This document shows positions 33,817 through 45,011 of a stretch of DNA of 64,000 nt, piece after piece. Source of the DNA: Gonatopus flavifemur. Lineage: Eukaryota; Arthropoda; Insecta; Hymenoptera; Dryinidae. Below the pieces are notes generated by a model that saw only the letters and a program-made list of their open reading frames with translations, did not search any database and was not told the origin of the DNA. Location: positions 6,696,001 to 6,760,000 of the forward strand of contig JAFFJZ010000012.1 of assembly GCA_018340375.1 (NCBI GenBank). The letters run 5' to 3'. The position numbers and the translations under genes were made by a program. How positions within the stretch are numbered: position 1 is the stretch's first letter; each line of letters starts with the position of its first letter.

Positions 33817-33921
33817 TGCGTTCAACGATGAAAATTATCAAATTTTATGCTTATCATCAAAATTCTATTTGCTGAGTTGAAATAATTAATACTTGAGCGT
33901 TGGAAAACATTTTATTTGTAC

Positions 33922-34126
33922 TAGGGTTACCATATGTGTCCGGGGAAAAACCCGGACATGTACTCTTTTCAAGAATGTGGGAACATCCGCCAGGGTTTTC
34001 GACTTGTACTCTCAGTACTCTTTTTGTTCTCTTTTTAGAGAAGGAATTAGATCTACATTTTAATATCGGAAAAACCGTATTATAAAGAGTACATGTCCGG
34101 GTTTTCCCGAACGTATGGTAACCCTA
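33922..34126. mobile_element. 205-bp hAT MITE, TAGGGTTACCATA ends
   Basis: Both ends carry TAGGGTTACCATA, followed within 20 bp by AACCCGGACATGTACTCTTT on each strand. ATTTGTAC is duplicated exactly (33914-33921 and 34127-34134), the 8 bp expected for hAT. It sits inside the older element at 30803-34237. Confidence 0.92.
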
Positions 34127-34617
34127 ATTTGTACATAATATGAAAGTTCACAAACCTCAGGGAAATTTACAAAAAGTACTCCTGGAAAACCGGGAATTCT
34201 CAGGGAATTTGAAAATGAGATTTTTTTCGCCACCCTGCTGACCATAACTCAGTTTAGAGTTCTAAAAGAGGGAAGAGTGGATTAGACGCATCAATTTACC
34301 TTTTGATTGCGACTGATAACAGCGCGAAGTGAGCGGGGGGTACGAAATTACTCCAGTGTTGTGGTAACGTCGGTACTTTGTGCAATTGTGTGAAAATTCA
34401 TACTCTAAAATTTAAAGAAAAATCTTGGGTTTCGCAGCAGTTTTTGCAGAATTTAAGTTTTCTGTCATTATTCGCAGTGTTTTCATGTTAAAAGGAAAAT
34501 ATAAATTACTTTTGTTACCAATGTAACTGATTTTCCTATTTATGCGGTAAATGCGGACAAAAAGACTGAGAGAAATTGAAAAATGTTTTCTCTACATTTC
34601 TCAGTATTATTCTACCA

Positions 34618-35069
34618 CACGGAGAAAAATGCAGGTCGAAAATATAGTAACCTTCGATCAAAATTTGAGAATATTTCTTGAAATCTGAGCGTTTTTCTTG
34701 AATGCATAATAAAGGCAAAACGGTCCACTTTTTTGTGGAATTGTATTCGAAAGACAATGAAGAATTATCAATACTCAATAAAGAATGGACAAACATATGA
34801 ACTTTCCAAAAGTCGCATACGAAATTTCACAAAGTGAATAGTAGGATATTGAAATTTTGTTACTATTTTTGTAAAAATTTTGGAAAGCTCATATGTTTCT
34901 CTATTATTTATCGGTATTGATGATTTTTCATTGTTTTTCGAATAAAATTCCACAAAAAAGTGGACCGTTTTGTCTTTATTATACATTTCAAAAAACTCTC
35001 AGATTTTAAGAAATATTCTCAAGTTTTTATTCAAGATTACTATATATTCGACTTTCATTTTTCTCCGTG
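34618..35069. mobile_element. CACGGAGAAAAATGCAG-end MITE, 452 bp
   Basis: It runs from CACGGAGAAAAATGCAGG to TTTTTCTCCGTG, with CA duplicated (34616-34617 and 35070-35071). The two halves are long inverted repeats: AAAACGGTCCACTTTTTTGTGG on the left, inverted on the right. The loop is about 60 bp. It is a sister of 35968-36913 and supplies that copy's uninterrupted reference. Confidence 0.85.
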
Positions 35070-35967
35070 CAGGGACAATCATGAGAAAATTATATTTCCA
35101 CATGAATAAATGTTTTCATAACATTTGTATTGACTTTCGTCTTTTTTTGAGCATCATCGATTATTCAACTTTCACGTTCTCAAATAAATGTACTTCAAAA
35201 AAAAATAAAGATTCTGTTTTATCCGTGTTCTAGATAATTGTTGCAAGTTTCCAAATGTTCTCGGATATTTAAAATCGGATGCAAATTCGAACAGTTACGG
35301 TCATTTTTTGGAAAAAAGTAAAAATGCCATTTTTTGCGATTTATTTTCGCTTTGAACTTATTTTTTGCAATTCTTTCATCAGATTTTTGCATTGAAGTTC
35401 ATATCATTGTCTTTGTCTTGAAAAAACAAAGAAAATGGAGTGCCACAAAATTCATTCTCCATGATGAATATTTGCGTAAATCGCTTTCAAAGGCGTGTGG
35501 GGTACAAAAATACCCCAGTGTTGTGTTCAATAGCAAAGAAATTAAGTGTTGTATTTTAGGGTTAAATTTGATTCTTGAATATTTAATTTAATTGAAATCC
35601 TCTTCAATTCAAAAATAAATTTGATTGATGTAAATTCGAGCAATGATTGATTGATTTTTCTTATGTTTTGTTTTTTCTCAGTTTAACAAATACAGAAGAA
35701 CAAAAATGCGATCAACCAACCACTGCTTGATTCCGAATTAATCAAATTCATCTGTTAGTTGAAAAGAATTTCAATTGAGAACTAAATTTAATTTTCAATT
35801 GGAAAAAATTTCAATAAAGGATTAAATTTGAATTGTTGACAATTTTGAAGTAATTTTATCGAACTTGAAAATTTTACTCATTCAAGGGGATAACAGTCCT
35901 AACTTCGCCATCACCTTGACTTTGTAGACTCCTTCCGTAAAAGTTGTTGGTTAATTCATATACGATA

Positions 35968-36913
35968 CACGGAGAAAAATGCAGTTCGGAAATATATACA
36001 CCGAGATAAATTTACAGTTAAATTCACTATGGAATTATAGGAATGCGGGACCATACTGAACTTCAAATGAAATTTACTATGGCATAAGAATAGAAAGTTG
36101 ATCAAGTTGACCATATTTTATAGTAAATTTCATTAGAAGTCAGTATTTTCCCCCATTCCTATAATCCCATAGCAAATTTAACTATAAATTTCTTTCAGTG
36201 TAGTTATATTTAATAGGAAATTGGAGAATATTTCTTGAAATCAATGAATATTTGTTAAAATCTGAGAGTATTTCTCAAGTTCGTTATGTAGATAAAATTT
36301 TGTAGAATTTTATTTGAAAAAGAAAGAGTATTCATCAATACTTTACAAAAACTAGGAAAAAATATGAACTTTCCACAAGTCGCGCATGAAATTTTACAAA
36401 ATGATTAATGTAATTCCGGAATTTTGTCGTCCACTTTGTAAAATTTCACTTGCGACTAACAAAATTTCGAAATTTTATTATTCACTTTGTAAAATTTCAT
36501 GCCCGACTTTTAGGAAGTTCAAATTTTTCTCTATTCTTTGTGAGGCATTGATAAATATTCATTCTTTTTCAAATAAAATTCAACAAAAATGTTGACCGTT
36601 TTATCTTTATCATGAACTTGAGAAATATTCTTCAATTTCCTATTAATCCTTTGACGTTGAAAATTTCCCTCACCATTTGCTTATTATATAACAGAACCTC
36701 TGGTTGATGACCCATATTGATGCTCGCGAAATCTCATTGAAATTTCCGGAAGGTCCGATTGATCAATCAGATCTCTGTACAACTTAAATCAAATTTGGCG
36801 AAGATGAATGGGTTTCTCAAACTAGGGAAAACTAGGGAGGTGCTGGGTCGTGCAGTTCCAGCGGCAAAAGTTTAAAGATTACTATATCTTCCCGAACTGC
36901 ATTTTTCTCCGTT
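35968..36913. mobile_element. CACGGAGAAAAATGCAG-end element with a nested MITE
   Basis: The left end is CACGGAGAAAAATGCAGTTCG and the right end mirrors it, ending CTCCGT with the last base changed to T. TA is duplicated (35966-35967 and 36914-36915). Most of it aligns with 34618-35069, but it carries the insertion at 35999-36200 and an extra block of about 230 bp (about 36650-36880) near the right end that I cannot identify. Confidence 0.75.
35999..36200. mobile_element. CACCGAG/CACTG-end MITE nested in 35968-36913
   Basis: It runs from CACCGAGATAAATTTAC to ATTTCTTTCAGTG, with TA duplicated (35997-35998 and 36201-36202). The interior is two inverted halves with AAATTTACTATGG and CCATAGCAAATTTAACT. 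The sister element at 34618 shows the empty site with a single TA, which confirms the insertion. Confidence 0.85.
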
Positions 36914-36989
36914 TATTAAAACGTTCACTGTTTTAGTTAATCATGTCGCTTTCTCAGAAATTCAGTTAGCTGTGGCCGCAAATTTTGTT

Positions 36990-37390
36990 TCCCTGTGCGA
37001 CAGTGACAAATAAAATACACAATATCGCGTTGGTACCTAAAGAACATTAAGATGCAATTTCGTTCGAAAGCACAAGCTTGTAGTGGCTAGCAATGACACC
37101 AAAATGAGGCTCGTGGCAAAATTTCAATATCCAGAAAACTTTTCCTGGAAGAAGGAATTCGAATTCTTTGCCAGTTTTAATGAGCTCTCCTGTAACTTTT
37201 TTCAGATATCCAACAGTGTCGATTTGGGAAGAGTGTTGATATTGTCCATGGCTATCGAGGCTGGCGCGAGGGCGCTGACAGAGTCGCTAAAATGAAATCA
37301 AGCTCCGGACGCAGGAATATTTCGCGCTGCTGATGTTTACATCATCTCCCACGATTTGAATTACTTCACAATGTAGTGTAAAGGTAAGTT
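36990..37390. other. Balanced-composition block with opposing open frames
   Basis: This block is richer in GC than its surroundings. On the minus strand a frame stays open for 79 codons (37050-37286) after an acceptor-like TTTCATTTTAG and ends in TAA, but has no ATG. On the plus strand 37083-37295 is open for about 70 codons and a good donor (GGTAAGT, 37383-37389) follows. Neither product is recognised. It could be an exon, an old repeat or chance. Confidence 0.25.
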
Positions 37391-38653
37391 TCAAACATCA
37401 CATTCAATTCATTGGAATTTATATTAAAATACAACTTGATCTAATTTTATTATTTTATCGCCAGGAATAACCAAAGGAAAAAACTCGTCATTCGAGTGAA
37501 AATTGTTGAACATTATTTCAACACTCCTGAACTCAATGTTTTCTCTTGCCAGCTTCCTTCGTCAAGCATCCCACCAATTATGTTAGTTTTTTGTTCCCTA
37601 TGAAAACTACAATAAGCCCTTATCTTGTTACAAAATGGCAATGGCAGAAGCTCGTTAACTTGTAAATTGAATGAAATTGACGAACCGAGGCTGGTTGCTC
37701 CCCTATGAAGTACAACAGATCGATACAAGGGCCCAAACGTACTACATAAAAGGATATTTACCGTGAACGTTCTTATGCATGTATTGTTACGTATCAATGG
37801 GAAATGAGAGGGCAAAAGGAATAATCAGGAAGGGAGAAAAATTGTATGCGGGTCGGGGTCGAGTCATGCATATCGATGACTCGATCCATGAATTTTGTAT
37901 AAACCTCTTGAAACTAGTTTGTGTGGATGTAAAGATTGTTTCCAGTTATATCGTTTCGAATGGAAACTAATGTGAATTATACCGCGCTACGTTGTAGTAT
38001 CAAACATTTCTAGCTTTTCAATTACAAATTTCACCAATTGTACAATTTTTGCTTCCGATGCTTTTTTTTTTATTCTGGCCGATCAATGTGAAGTGATTTT
38101 ATTTTCAAAGCAATGAAAAGCAACGTTTAAAACTTCTACTTTGTGGAAAGAAAATGTTTATTAATAAATCTCTGAACTATATCATCGTTCAACGCAAACG
38201 ATTGAAAGAGACGAAATAGTTCTCCGTGACGTAAAGTTGGTAACAACATTGGTTAGGCTTCTTTCACCCACCCCATGACATTTTCCTCCTCTCGAACGCT
38301 CTTCGACGTTCCGTTAAGCGTGTTTATTTTCTTTTTTTCTCTGTCTCTCTTGTTTTAAAGCATCAAAACTCGTAGTAATGTGGAAAAGAATGACGAAAGA
38401 CAGAGAATGAAAGGAGGAAGAGGAGAGAAAAAAAAAGAGAAAGGAAATATAGTCACCTAGAAAGAGTTAGAAGCGGGAGAGGGGAGTTCAAAAGAAAGAT
38501 ATTGGTAATCGAGGAATCCAGGAACTTTCAGAGGCAAAACCGTTCGAGCGGTTGGTTAAGTTGGCTGGCTGTTGTAGACGCAAGGTCGTTGTCCTTGGGG
38601 GATCAACGACCCCTCGACGACGACGACGACGACGATGATGACGACGACGATGA

Positions 38654-38686
<33 letters not shown>

Positions 38687-39640
38687 TGAAGACGACGACG
38701 ACGACGGCGGCGACGGCGACAACGACGACTACGACGGTGACGAGAGGGATGTCACATGGTGGGGATATATGCATACGCCGACGCTTCCCCTTCCATAAAG
38801 ACGACATCGACGTCTGGGTGTATAAGGGCGAGGATGCATGTCGGTTTAGAATTCTAGTATAGGGTTAGAGAGTTAGGCTTTACATACAGTTGAGTTGAAA
38901 ATAGGGATGGGACCCGTACACCGTACATTGTTCACCGTAAAGCGTGTACACCGACACGAATCGAGACTCTCTTTGCGTGTTGAGTATGTACGTGGATGGA
39001 AAGGCAGACGCCAACGAGCCTTTGCTACGCGTTTACAACAATCAGGACGGGAATGGGAAAAGGTTGAAAGCCAGCTTGTGGGGATAGAAAGTCAGCGCCC
39101 TGATAGTAGGGTGAGAGAGAAATAGACAAGGAGAGAGATACGGAGACAGAACTACCGCTGTAACGTAGCGTGGGGGCTGAGGATCGTATGAAAGAGAAAA
39201 AATTTTCAAGGAAAAAGAAACAACACGACCCACGGGGTCCTAGCTGATGTGTGGGCGAAGGGGATATTTTTTCCTTCAATCTTCAAACCAAAGTGCTGAA
39301 ACTTTCCCTAATTGGATGCCACGGTAGATTATTTAAGAATATTTTCTTCATTTCTTCACACATTCAGTCTTTTGATTATATAATTTGTAACAAAAATCAA
39401 TAGTTGTAAAAATATAAGAATTCTAAAGAATTCTTTTAGCACAGCAAAGAATGGCAAATTAATTGACGATATCGTTGTCTCAGCTAAATTTCTTAGCTCT
39501 CTAATGTTCAACTGATGTAACAAAATTCTTTTTAATCCCTCAAAACCCCTCCAATGCACTCGTTCTTTCCGGATCTTGCTGAATTTTTTCTGAATTCCTT
39601 TGGATTTTCCTGGATACTGTTATTGAAAAACAAAACTGCC
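37390..39640. other. Repeat-poor island
   Basis: No transposon ends were recognised. It contains a purine-rich run (38395-38450) and the long GAC microsatellite. Reading frames here are low-complexity or short. Confidence 0.4.
38614..38732. repeat. GAC-type trinucleotide repeat, about 119 bp
   Basis: Almost every triplet is GAC, GAT or GGC, read as GACGACGAC with scattered interruptions. Translation gives an acidic run on the plus strand, or Thr/Val runs in other frames. A frame of about 98 codons passes through it but lacks any non-repetitive conserved part, so I read it as a microsatellite. Confidence 0.9.
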
Positions 39641-39649
39641 CTGCCAGAT

Positions 39650-39865
39650 AGCATAATCAACCCGATTCAAACAGTAAAACCTGATTGAGCTCTGATTCGT
39701 TGCGTATTACAGAGTGAATCAGGTTTGATTTCATTCTACGCCCTGATCTCGCCCTGTTCTCAACCTGATCTTGCTTTTAACATTCTCATTCAACCTGATG
39801 TTAACCATTTTTCAACCCGATTCAACTCTGGATCCTTGCGTATTACAGAGTTGATCAGGCTTTCA
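39650..39865. repeat. Two diverged units with a GCGTATTACAGAG core
   Basis: GCGTATTACAGAGT followed by a GATCAGGYTT-like word occurs at 39700-39727 and again at 39837-39860, with CAACCTGAT and CAACCCGATTCAA variants between. It is probably the remains of an unclassified element. Confidence 0.5.
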
Positions 39866-40232
39866 AAAGTATTACAATTTTTCGACTCGGGTAATGTTTT
39901 CGAATTCATAAAGACTTCTCAAAGACCTGCTGGATTTCTTTTTCAAAACAAAAATTGTTGTTCTTGCAAGGCCTTTATAAATCTCTAAATATTTATCCCT
40001 GAAAATCTAATCTCCCTCGTTTGTTATGGATATTTTTTCTAAAATCGAACAGTCGACAAGACAAAAAATGATCTTTCTTACAAGAGGTTTAACATTCAGT
40101 GCCAAAACACTAGATTTGAGCAGAAACTTTTTGTTGATTTGTGACTTTTTTCTAACCAAAAATGGAGTTTAACGAATTCGACCAAGTTATAAATCCATGT
40201 TCAATCATTTTTTGTTCGTTTTTTTCTTTCAG

Positions 40233-40298
40233 AGAAGAATCAGTATGTTCTGCAGGCAGAGCAGTCGGAGGTTCTCTTAAGAAGTGACAACTTCCGTG
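40233..40298 (+). CDS. Candidate 66-bp internal coding mini-exon of an unidentified host gene
   Basis: A long pyrimidine tract ending TTTTTTTCTTTCAG (to 40232) is a strong 3' splice site. The segment ends ...CCGTG followed by GTAAGT (40299-40304), an ideal 5' splice site. The 66 bp are divisible by three. In the only open frame it starts with two bases of a split codon, then encodes KNQYVLQAEQSEVLLRSDNF plus R, and leaves one base for the next exon. The other two frames contain stops. I do not recognise the protein. The residue mix (Glu, Gln, Ser, Asp, Leu) is unlike the low-complexity frames nearby. If real, it would be a phase-symmetric exon that can be skipped without changing frame, and its partner exons lie far away. 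The remaining flanks would be intron. A chance match between two good splice motifs cannot be excluded. Confidence 0.45.
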
Positions 40299-40577
40299 GT
40301 AAGTTTATAGACAAATTTAAATGTGAAAAAATTATTCGTATCGTAATATTTATCTCGTATTCCATTTGAATTTTTTCCCACGTTTGTACGAATTTCGAAT
40401 TCTTGGAGAGTGTAATACTTGGGCGAAGAGTGGAAGAGAGATTTTCAATAGAAAGATGTATTCAGTGCGCCATCAAATCAGGCTTGATTTTGCTCAAACA
40501 GTCTTAAACAGTCTCATTTTCACCCGAGACCCTCTTAGACCAACGATCCAAAAACAGAAATAAAATTCTAAACAGCG

Positions 40578-41828
40578 CAGGAAGTTTGAATATTTTCCGT
40601 TCCAAGTGGCAACAGTTCACATAGATGGCGTTAGTAGAATTTTTCCATATGATTTTTATTTAGTACTAACTTTCAAACGATACCTGTGTAATTTTGATAG
40701 CAATCTGATTATTGATTCGTGAATTATTGAAAAAAGAATGGAGAAAAATTAATTTCGAGTTTTGATAAAGCATTGCTTTTTGATGAAGAAAAAAACACAG
40801 TGGGAACCAAACAATGGCTTGATAAACATTATCCGGACTCTGTTCCATCGAGACAAATGGTAGAGAAGTGGATTGCTGAATTTAAACGTGATCGCATCAG
40901 CGCAAATGACGCTGTTATTCCAGAAAACATAAAAAAATCCACAAATTGGTTATGAACGATCGCAAATTGAAGGTGCATCAACTAGCGAACATTGTAAAGA
41001 TATCAGATGGTATTGTTTTTACCATTTTACATGGAAATTTGGGTATGCGAAAGCTCTGTGCAAAGTGGGTGCCGCGTGAGCTCACAGTCGACCAGAAACA
41101 ACAACGAATTGATACTTCAGAGGAGTGTTCGGCGCGGTTAAACCGCAATAAAATCGAATTCTATCGTCGATATGTGACAATGGATGAAACATGGCTTCAC
41201 CATTATACACCAGAATCCAAAAGACAGTCAGCTGAGTGGACAACAGTCGACGAATCGAATCCAAAGCGAGCAAAGACGCAACAGTCGGCCGGTGAGGTGA
41301 TGGCGTCTGTATTTTGGGATGCAAAGGGAATAATATTCATCGACTATCTCCAAAAAGGAACCACCATCAACAGCGACTATTACTGTGCACTTTTGGGTCA
41401 ATTGAAGGCTGAAATCGGAAAGAAACGGCCACATTTGCGAAAGAAAAAAGTGTTGTTTCACCGAGGCAATGCACCGTGTCACAAATCGATGAAAACGATG
41501 GCAAAGTTGAGTAAATTTGGCTTCGAATTGCTCACCCACCCACCGGATTCTCCAGATTTAGCCCCCAGCGACTTTTTCCTGTTTTCAGATCTGAAGAGAA
41601 TACTTGCTGGAAAGAAGTTTCAGTCCAATAATGAAGTAACCGCTGAAACTGAGGCCTATTGTGAAGACAAAGAGAAATAATTGTACTATAAAAGTGGTAT
41701 CGAAAAGTTGGAAAATCGCTATACTCGTTGCATCGCCCCCGAAGACAACTATGTTGAATAATAGAATCGAGTTTTGTCAAACTTTTGTTTTCTTCTTACT
41801 TATCCTACGGACATATTGAATGACCTGG
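40578..41828 (+). mobile_element. Decayed irritans-type mariner remnant
   Basis: The right end, inverted, reads CCAGGTCATTCAATATGTCC and is followed by TA (41829-41830). A diverged left counterpart CAGGAAGTTTGAATATTTTCC starts near 40578. The span of 1.25 kb suits a full mariner. The left boundary is approximate because the match is weak and no TA precedes it. Confidence 0.65.
40738..41761 (+). pseudogene. Mariner transposase pseudogene (irritans/Himar-like) with a lost catalytic Asp
   Basis: Cut-and-paste transposase of the mariner family, no longer functional. The likely original ATG is at 40738-40740, but codon 5 is TAA (40750-40752) and the N-terminal part is spread over two frames. From 40946 to 41677 a 244-codon frame is intact. 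It holds KWVPREL (residues 40-46), the first catalytic Asp in TMDETW (80), HRGNAPCH (172-179) and the third Asp in DLAPSD (209). The second catalytic position, normally Asp in HQDN, is Gly (174), which alone would abolish activity. The spacing to the third Asp is still 34 residues. An in-frame TAA (41678-41680) then interrupts the last 27 codons, which continue to the natural stop at 41759-41761. It differs clearly from the Mos1-like copy at 7.3 kb, so two lineages invaded. Confidence 0.9.
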
Positions 41829-41834
41829 TATATA

Positions 41835-43940
41835 TCACATATGATTATGGAAGTTGGAACTGATCTCTAATCGTGTAGCGATTTGAAGTGTAAAAAGAGG
41901 TTAAAGCGACACTTAACCTCCCCCGTATCGCATATGGTTTACAGTTGCTAGTAAGCGTACTAGCATACTAGTATGTTGTAATACGAGCCGTATGCGTGGT
42001 ATGTACCGTATGTACCTAATTAGGATTATTAAAGACTCAGAAAAAAGTAGATGAAGTAGAAGTCATGGTCTAAGTAAGAGGATAGTAGTCTCTATCTTCC
42101 CTCTCCGTTCTTGATCCCTCGATTCGGTAACCGATGATGCTGGTATAACGAACTAAATATAAAATCTTCATCACATTTCAAATACGACCTTGATATATTT
42201 TCAATTATTTACATTAATTCTCTCCTTTACAAATAATAATTCAAAATTGAAATCCGTGTATCTATAACGAAAATTCACGCCGTTGCTCAATATGTCATCG
42301 AGCGTTCATCCAGAGTTATCTTATCTTCCACGTTACACCCTAGAGGAGGGCGTAACCGATGACGATTACCCTGCAAACATTTCGATTTGGGAGAAAATAT
42401 CGGAAGACTTCGACCCCGAAAGCAGCTACAGCGTATTTATATTTATAATATAAACATAGAAACGTTGAAGTCTTGTACCTCGCGATTACTCGTTTTCTTC
42501 CCACACCTATACAGTTGTTTGAAGTTGACCAAGTGGTTGAGAGAAGGAGGTATCCTTATCCAACGTTAACCGCAAAGGATATTCCAAGAAGCCACGAGAG
42601 ACCACTCTTAGGAAAGAAGAAAACTCCGTAGCCGATGGCGTGCCTTCTTTCATCCGTTTATTTCTTCTCTCGCAAGAGACCGGATTACGATCGACTTCTC
42701 TTGATTCTTTTTTTTATTCTCGTTTGATTCTTTAATTGAAAATAAAAGTTGATACCCCGACGCGTGATATCGTGTAATGATACACATATACCCGCACGTA
42801 CACTATAGAACCAAACCGATCTCCCCTTGCAAAAGAAGAGAGAAAAAAATCGTATATGAAGAGAAAATCATTTCATGCCCCATAAAGAACCCTTCAAATG
42901 TATTCTTTTATATCCTACGAGGGACAAGAGGTACAAAAAATAAAAGGAAAGATACATTGAGCCTAGTTAAGGGTTAAGGCAAGGAGGAGGGAGAAAAAGA
43001 GGAGGAACGTGAGGAAAAGGAAAATAAAGAGACAGAAGAAGGAGACGACAACGGAGAAAAAGAAGAAGGAGAGTAGAGAAGATTCCGTCGTTTGATAAAA
43101 AGAGAGTCTTGGTAACCGTAGTCAGTAGTGTAGTCCGTAATGTGAAGTAGCGGTGTGCATACCTTACGTACCTAAGGTTAAGGAAGGGGATGCGTCTCAA
43201 AGGGACATTGCTCTCTGGCCTGACTCTCGCCCCTGTCCTCGCTCTGGCTCCTCGACTTGGCCTGGATTGGACTCTGGATTACCAATTTCATGTCCCAAAA
43301 AATTTGTATTTAAAACAAGGCTTTTTATTTTATGTATATGCTATTTTTTTTTCAAATTCAACAAAAAAAAAAGAAACAGAAGTTATTACACGGGAATCAA
43401 AAAATATTATGAACCTCCTCTGGTTTGCTTTCAAGCGTCTTGCGTGTGCAATCGCGTATCAGTGGCGATAAAAATACATAGCAGCCGTGAAGGTAATGTA
43501 GATGTAAGCAATAATAGCACTACGAGCTATGAAATTTACACGACAAATCAGAAGATTGTTCAGGGTTAACAAACCTCCGTAATAATAAGCGTCGTAATAC
43601 TCTTCGGATAAAGGATCCATTGTTTTTTAGTCATTTAGCATAACTCGTCGTGGGTACGAGAGCACAAGAGAGCTACATAACTGCGATCGAATCAACTGCC
43701 AGGAGTGGTCGAAAATAACCTTTACGTGCGTGACGTTGGATGAATATTATGTCTATTGTCATTTTATATTATAATCGGTCTATTAATATTCCAAAACAAT
43801 TGTAGATAATACGAACATTCGACAATAGATTTTTAAGAAATAATAATTTAATTAATCGCATTTCCTGACGCTCGAGTTTCCTTCGTCCTTTTTTCCTGAA
43901 ATACCCGAACCAACAGTTTTCTGACGAATTCAACGAAATC
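41835..43940. other. Repeat-poor island with purine-rich tract
   Basis: No transposon ends were recognised. 42985-43080 is almost entirely A and G (AGGAGG, GAAGAAG). The frame of about 138 codons at 43153-43569 crosses unlike compositions and has no recognisable domain, so it is not called as a gene. Confidence 0.4.
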
Positions 43941-44034
43941 TACACGGGGAAGAAATTGCTGTGACTGGAAAATCTATTTTTACTGGGTACCTTTGGCCGG
44001 AGTAGCAGATTTTTTGCTGTGACAGCAATCTATT

Positions 44035-44956
44035 CGCTGAGGAAAAAAAGTTATTGAGGCAAGGAAATATTTCATCCAATGGTATCTATAAAATATTTCT
44101 TCGAACCAATTGAATATTATTCAAATGAATGAAATGGTTCTTCACCGCATGAAGTGTTTCATCAAGTAGAAAACTATTTAATCCATTAAGGGGAGGTTCT
44201 CATCAAGCGAATTGAGATGATTTTCTCGAATTTTTTTTCTTAAGAAGGAAGTAAATTAAAAACTCGAGTTATTTGAAACTCATTAAATGGGTCTTAAAGT
44301 ACATGAAAAAAATTTTCTCAAGTTAAAGGATTCGTATCCCGGAGCTTCAAAGGCGTTTTTCTCGAAACCATGTTTTCCAAGTTTGGCTCCACGATATCTC
44401 AAAAACTACTGAACGGATCGCTCTTTTTTTTCTTATTTTGAAGCTGATTGAATTTATTGGAGGATGAACCTAAATTGAGATGACATTTGCTTTTTTTTTC
44501 TTTTTATAGCACTTTAAAGAGCGAAAAGAAGGTGAAAAAACGCTACCAAAAGTTTGCATGTCTATAGTTTTTTTAATTTTGAAGTTTTCATTGGTTTTAT
44601 TGGTACAATCTCTAACAAATATAATATATTTCATGAAAATTTTGAGATTTTTGATTTCTGATAATTTTTGTAAGTGCTATAGTGGGCGCCCGGTTGATCA
44701 CTATTCTTTTAGGTGGTCGGCATTATTTTTCACTGAACAAAATTTTTTTTGTACTCAAAGACTCAATTAACAAGTGTGGAAACCCCTGAGTTCTTTATTC
44801 ACTTCCATGAAAAAAGAATTCGAGAAAATCACCTTATTTTGGGGTCGCTAGATGAGAACCTTCCCTTGAAGTAAAATTTCATTAATCTGAAGAAATATTT
44901 CATAGACACCATTGGATGGAATATTTTGTTGTCTTGATGAGTTTTTTCCCTCAGTA
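44035..44956. mobile_element. C(A)CTGAGG-end element, itself interrupted
   Basis: Left CGCTGAGGAAAAAA and right (inverted) TACTGAGGGAAAAAA start inverted repeats. These share AAATATTTCATCCAATGGT-like text (left) and ATTCCATCCAATGGTGTC (right, inverted). The matching text ends where the element at 44190-44865 intervenes. The ends look like a CACTGAGG variant of the CAC-ended group, but the flanking bases do not match. Confidence 0.55.
44190..44865. mobile_element. MITE with GGGGAGGTT ends, 676 bp (copy B)
   Basis: It has the same termini and interior as 1607-2206, in opposite orientation. The left flank is TTAA (44186-44189) and the right flank TTGA (44866-44869), compatible with a 4-bp duplication that later mutated. 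It is inserted inside 44035-44956. Confidence 0.7.
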
Positions 44957-45011
44957 GGTGGCAGCGAAAAATGTTGACTTCTTCAGCAAAATATTTTCGC
45001 CAGTCTATATA

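Larger units (their letters stand above)
30803..34237. mobile_element. hAT-like element, CAGGGTGGCGA ends, host to several insertions
   Basis: CAGGGTGGCGA starts the element and TCGCCACCCTG ends it. CTGAC abuts both sides (30798-30802 and 34238-34242), a possible 5-bp duplication. Inside each end CAGGGAA, TCAGGGAAAT and ACCGGGAA words recur as subterminal repeats. No transposase frame survives. It contains the repeats at 31433, 31683, 32087, 32745, 33404 and 33922. Confidence 0.6.
30713..35526. mobile_element. Outer element with GGGGTATTTTTGTACCCC-bearing ends
   Basis: The left end has ACACAATACCGGGGGTATT and then TTGTACCCCAAGGCG. The right end is its inverse, with TACCCCAGTGTTGTGT at the edge, giving terminal inverted repeats of about 45 bp. 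A third, direct copy of the right-type end occurs at 34330-34366, so two related elements may overlap. Inside lie the elements at 30803-34237 and 34618-35069. No flanking duplication was found, so the extent is uncertain. Confidence 0.45.

Noticed and set aside
38502..38798. 98-codon acidic open frame on the plus strand
   Set aside because: More than a third is an Asp run from the GAC microsatellite, the other frames are equally open through it, and no conserved domain flanks it.
43153..43569. 138-codon plus-strand open frame
   Set aside because: It crosses three segments of different composition, has no recognised motif, and a second frame overlaps it.
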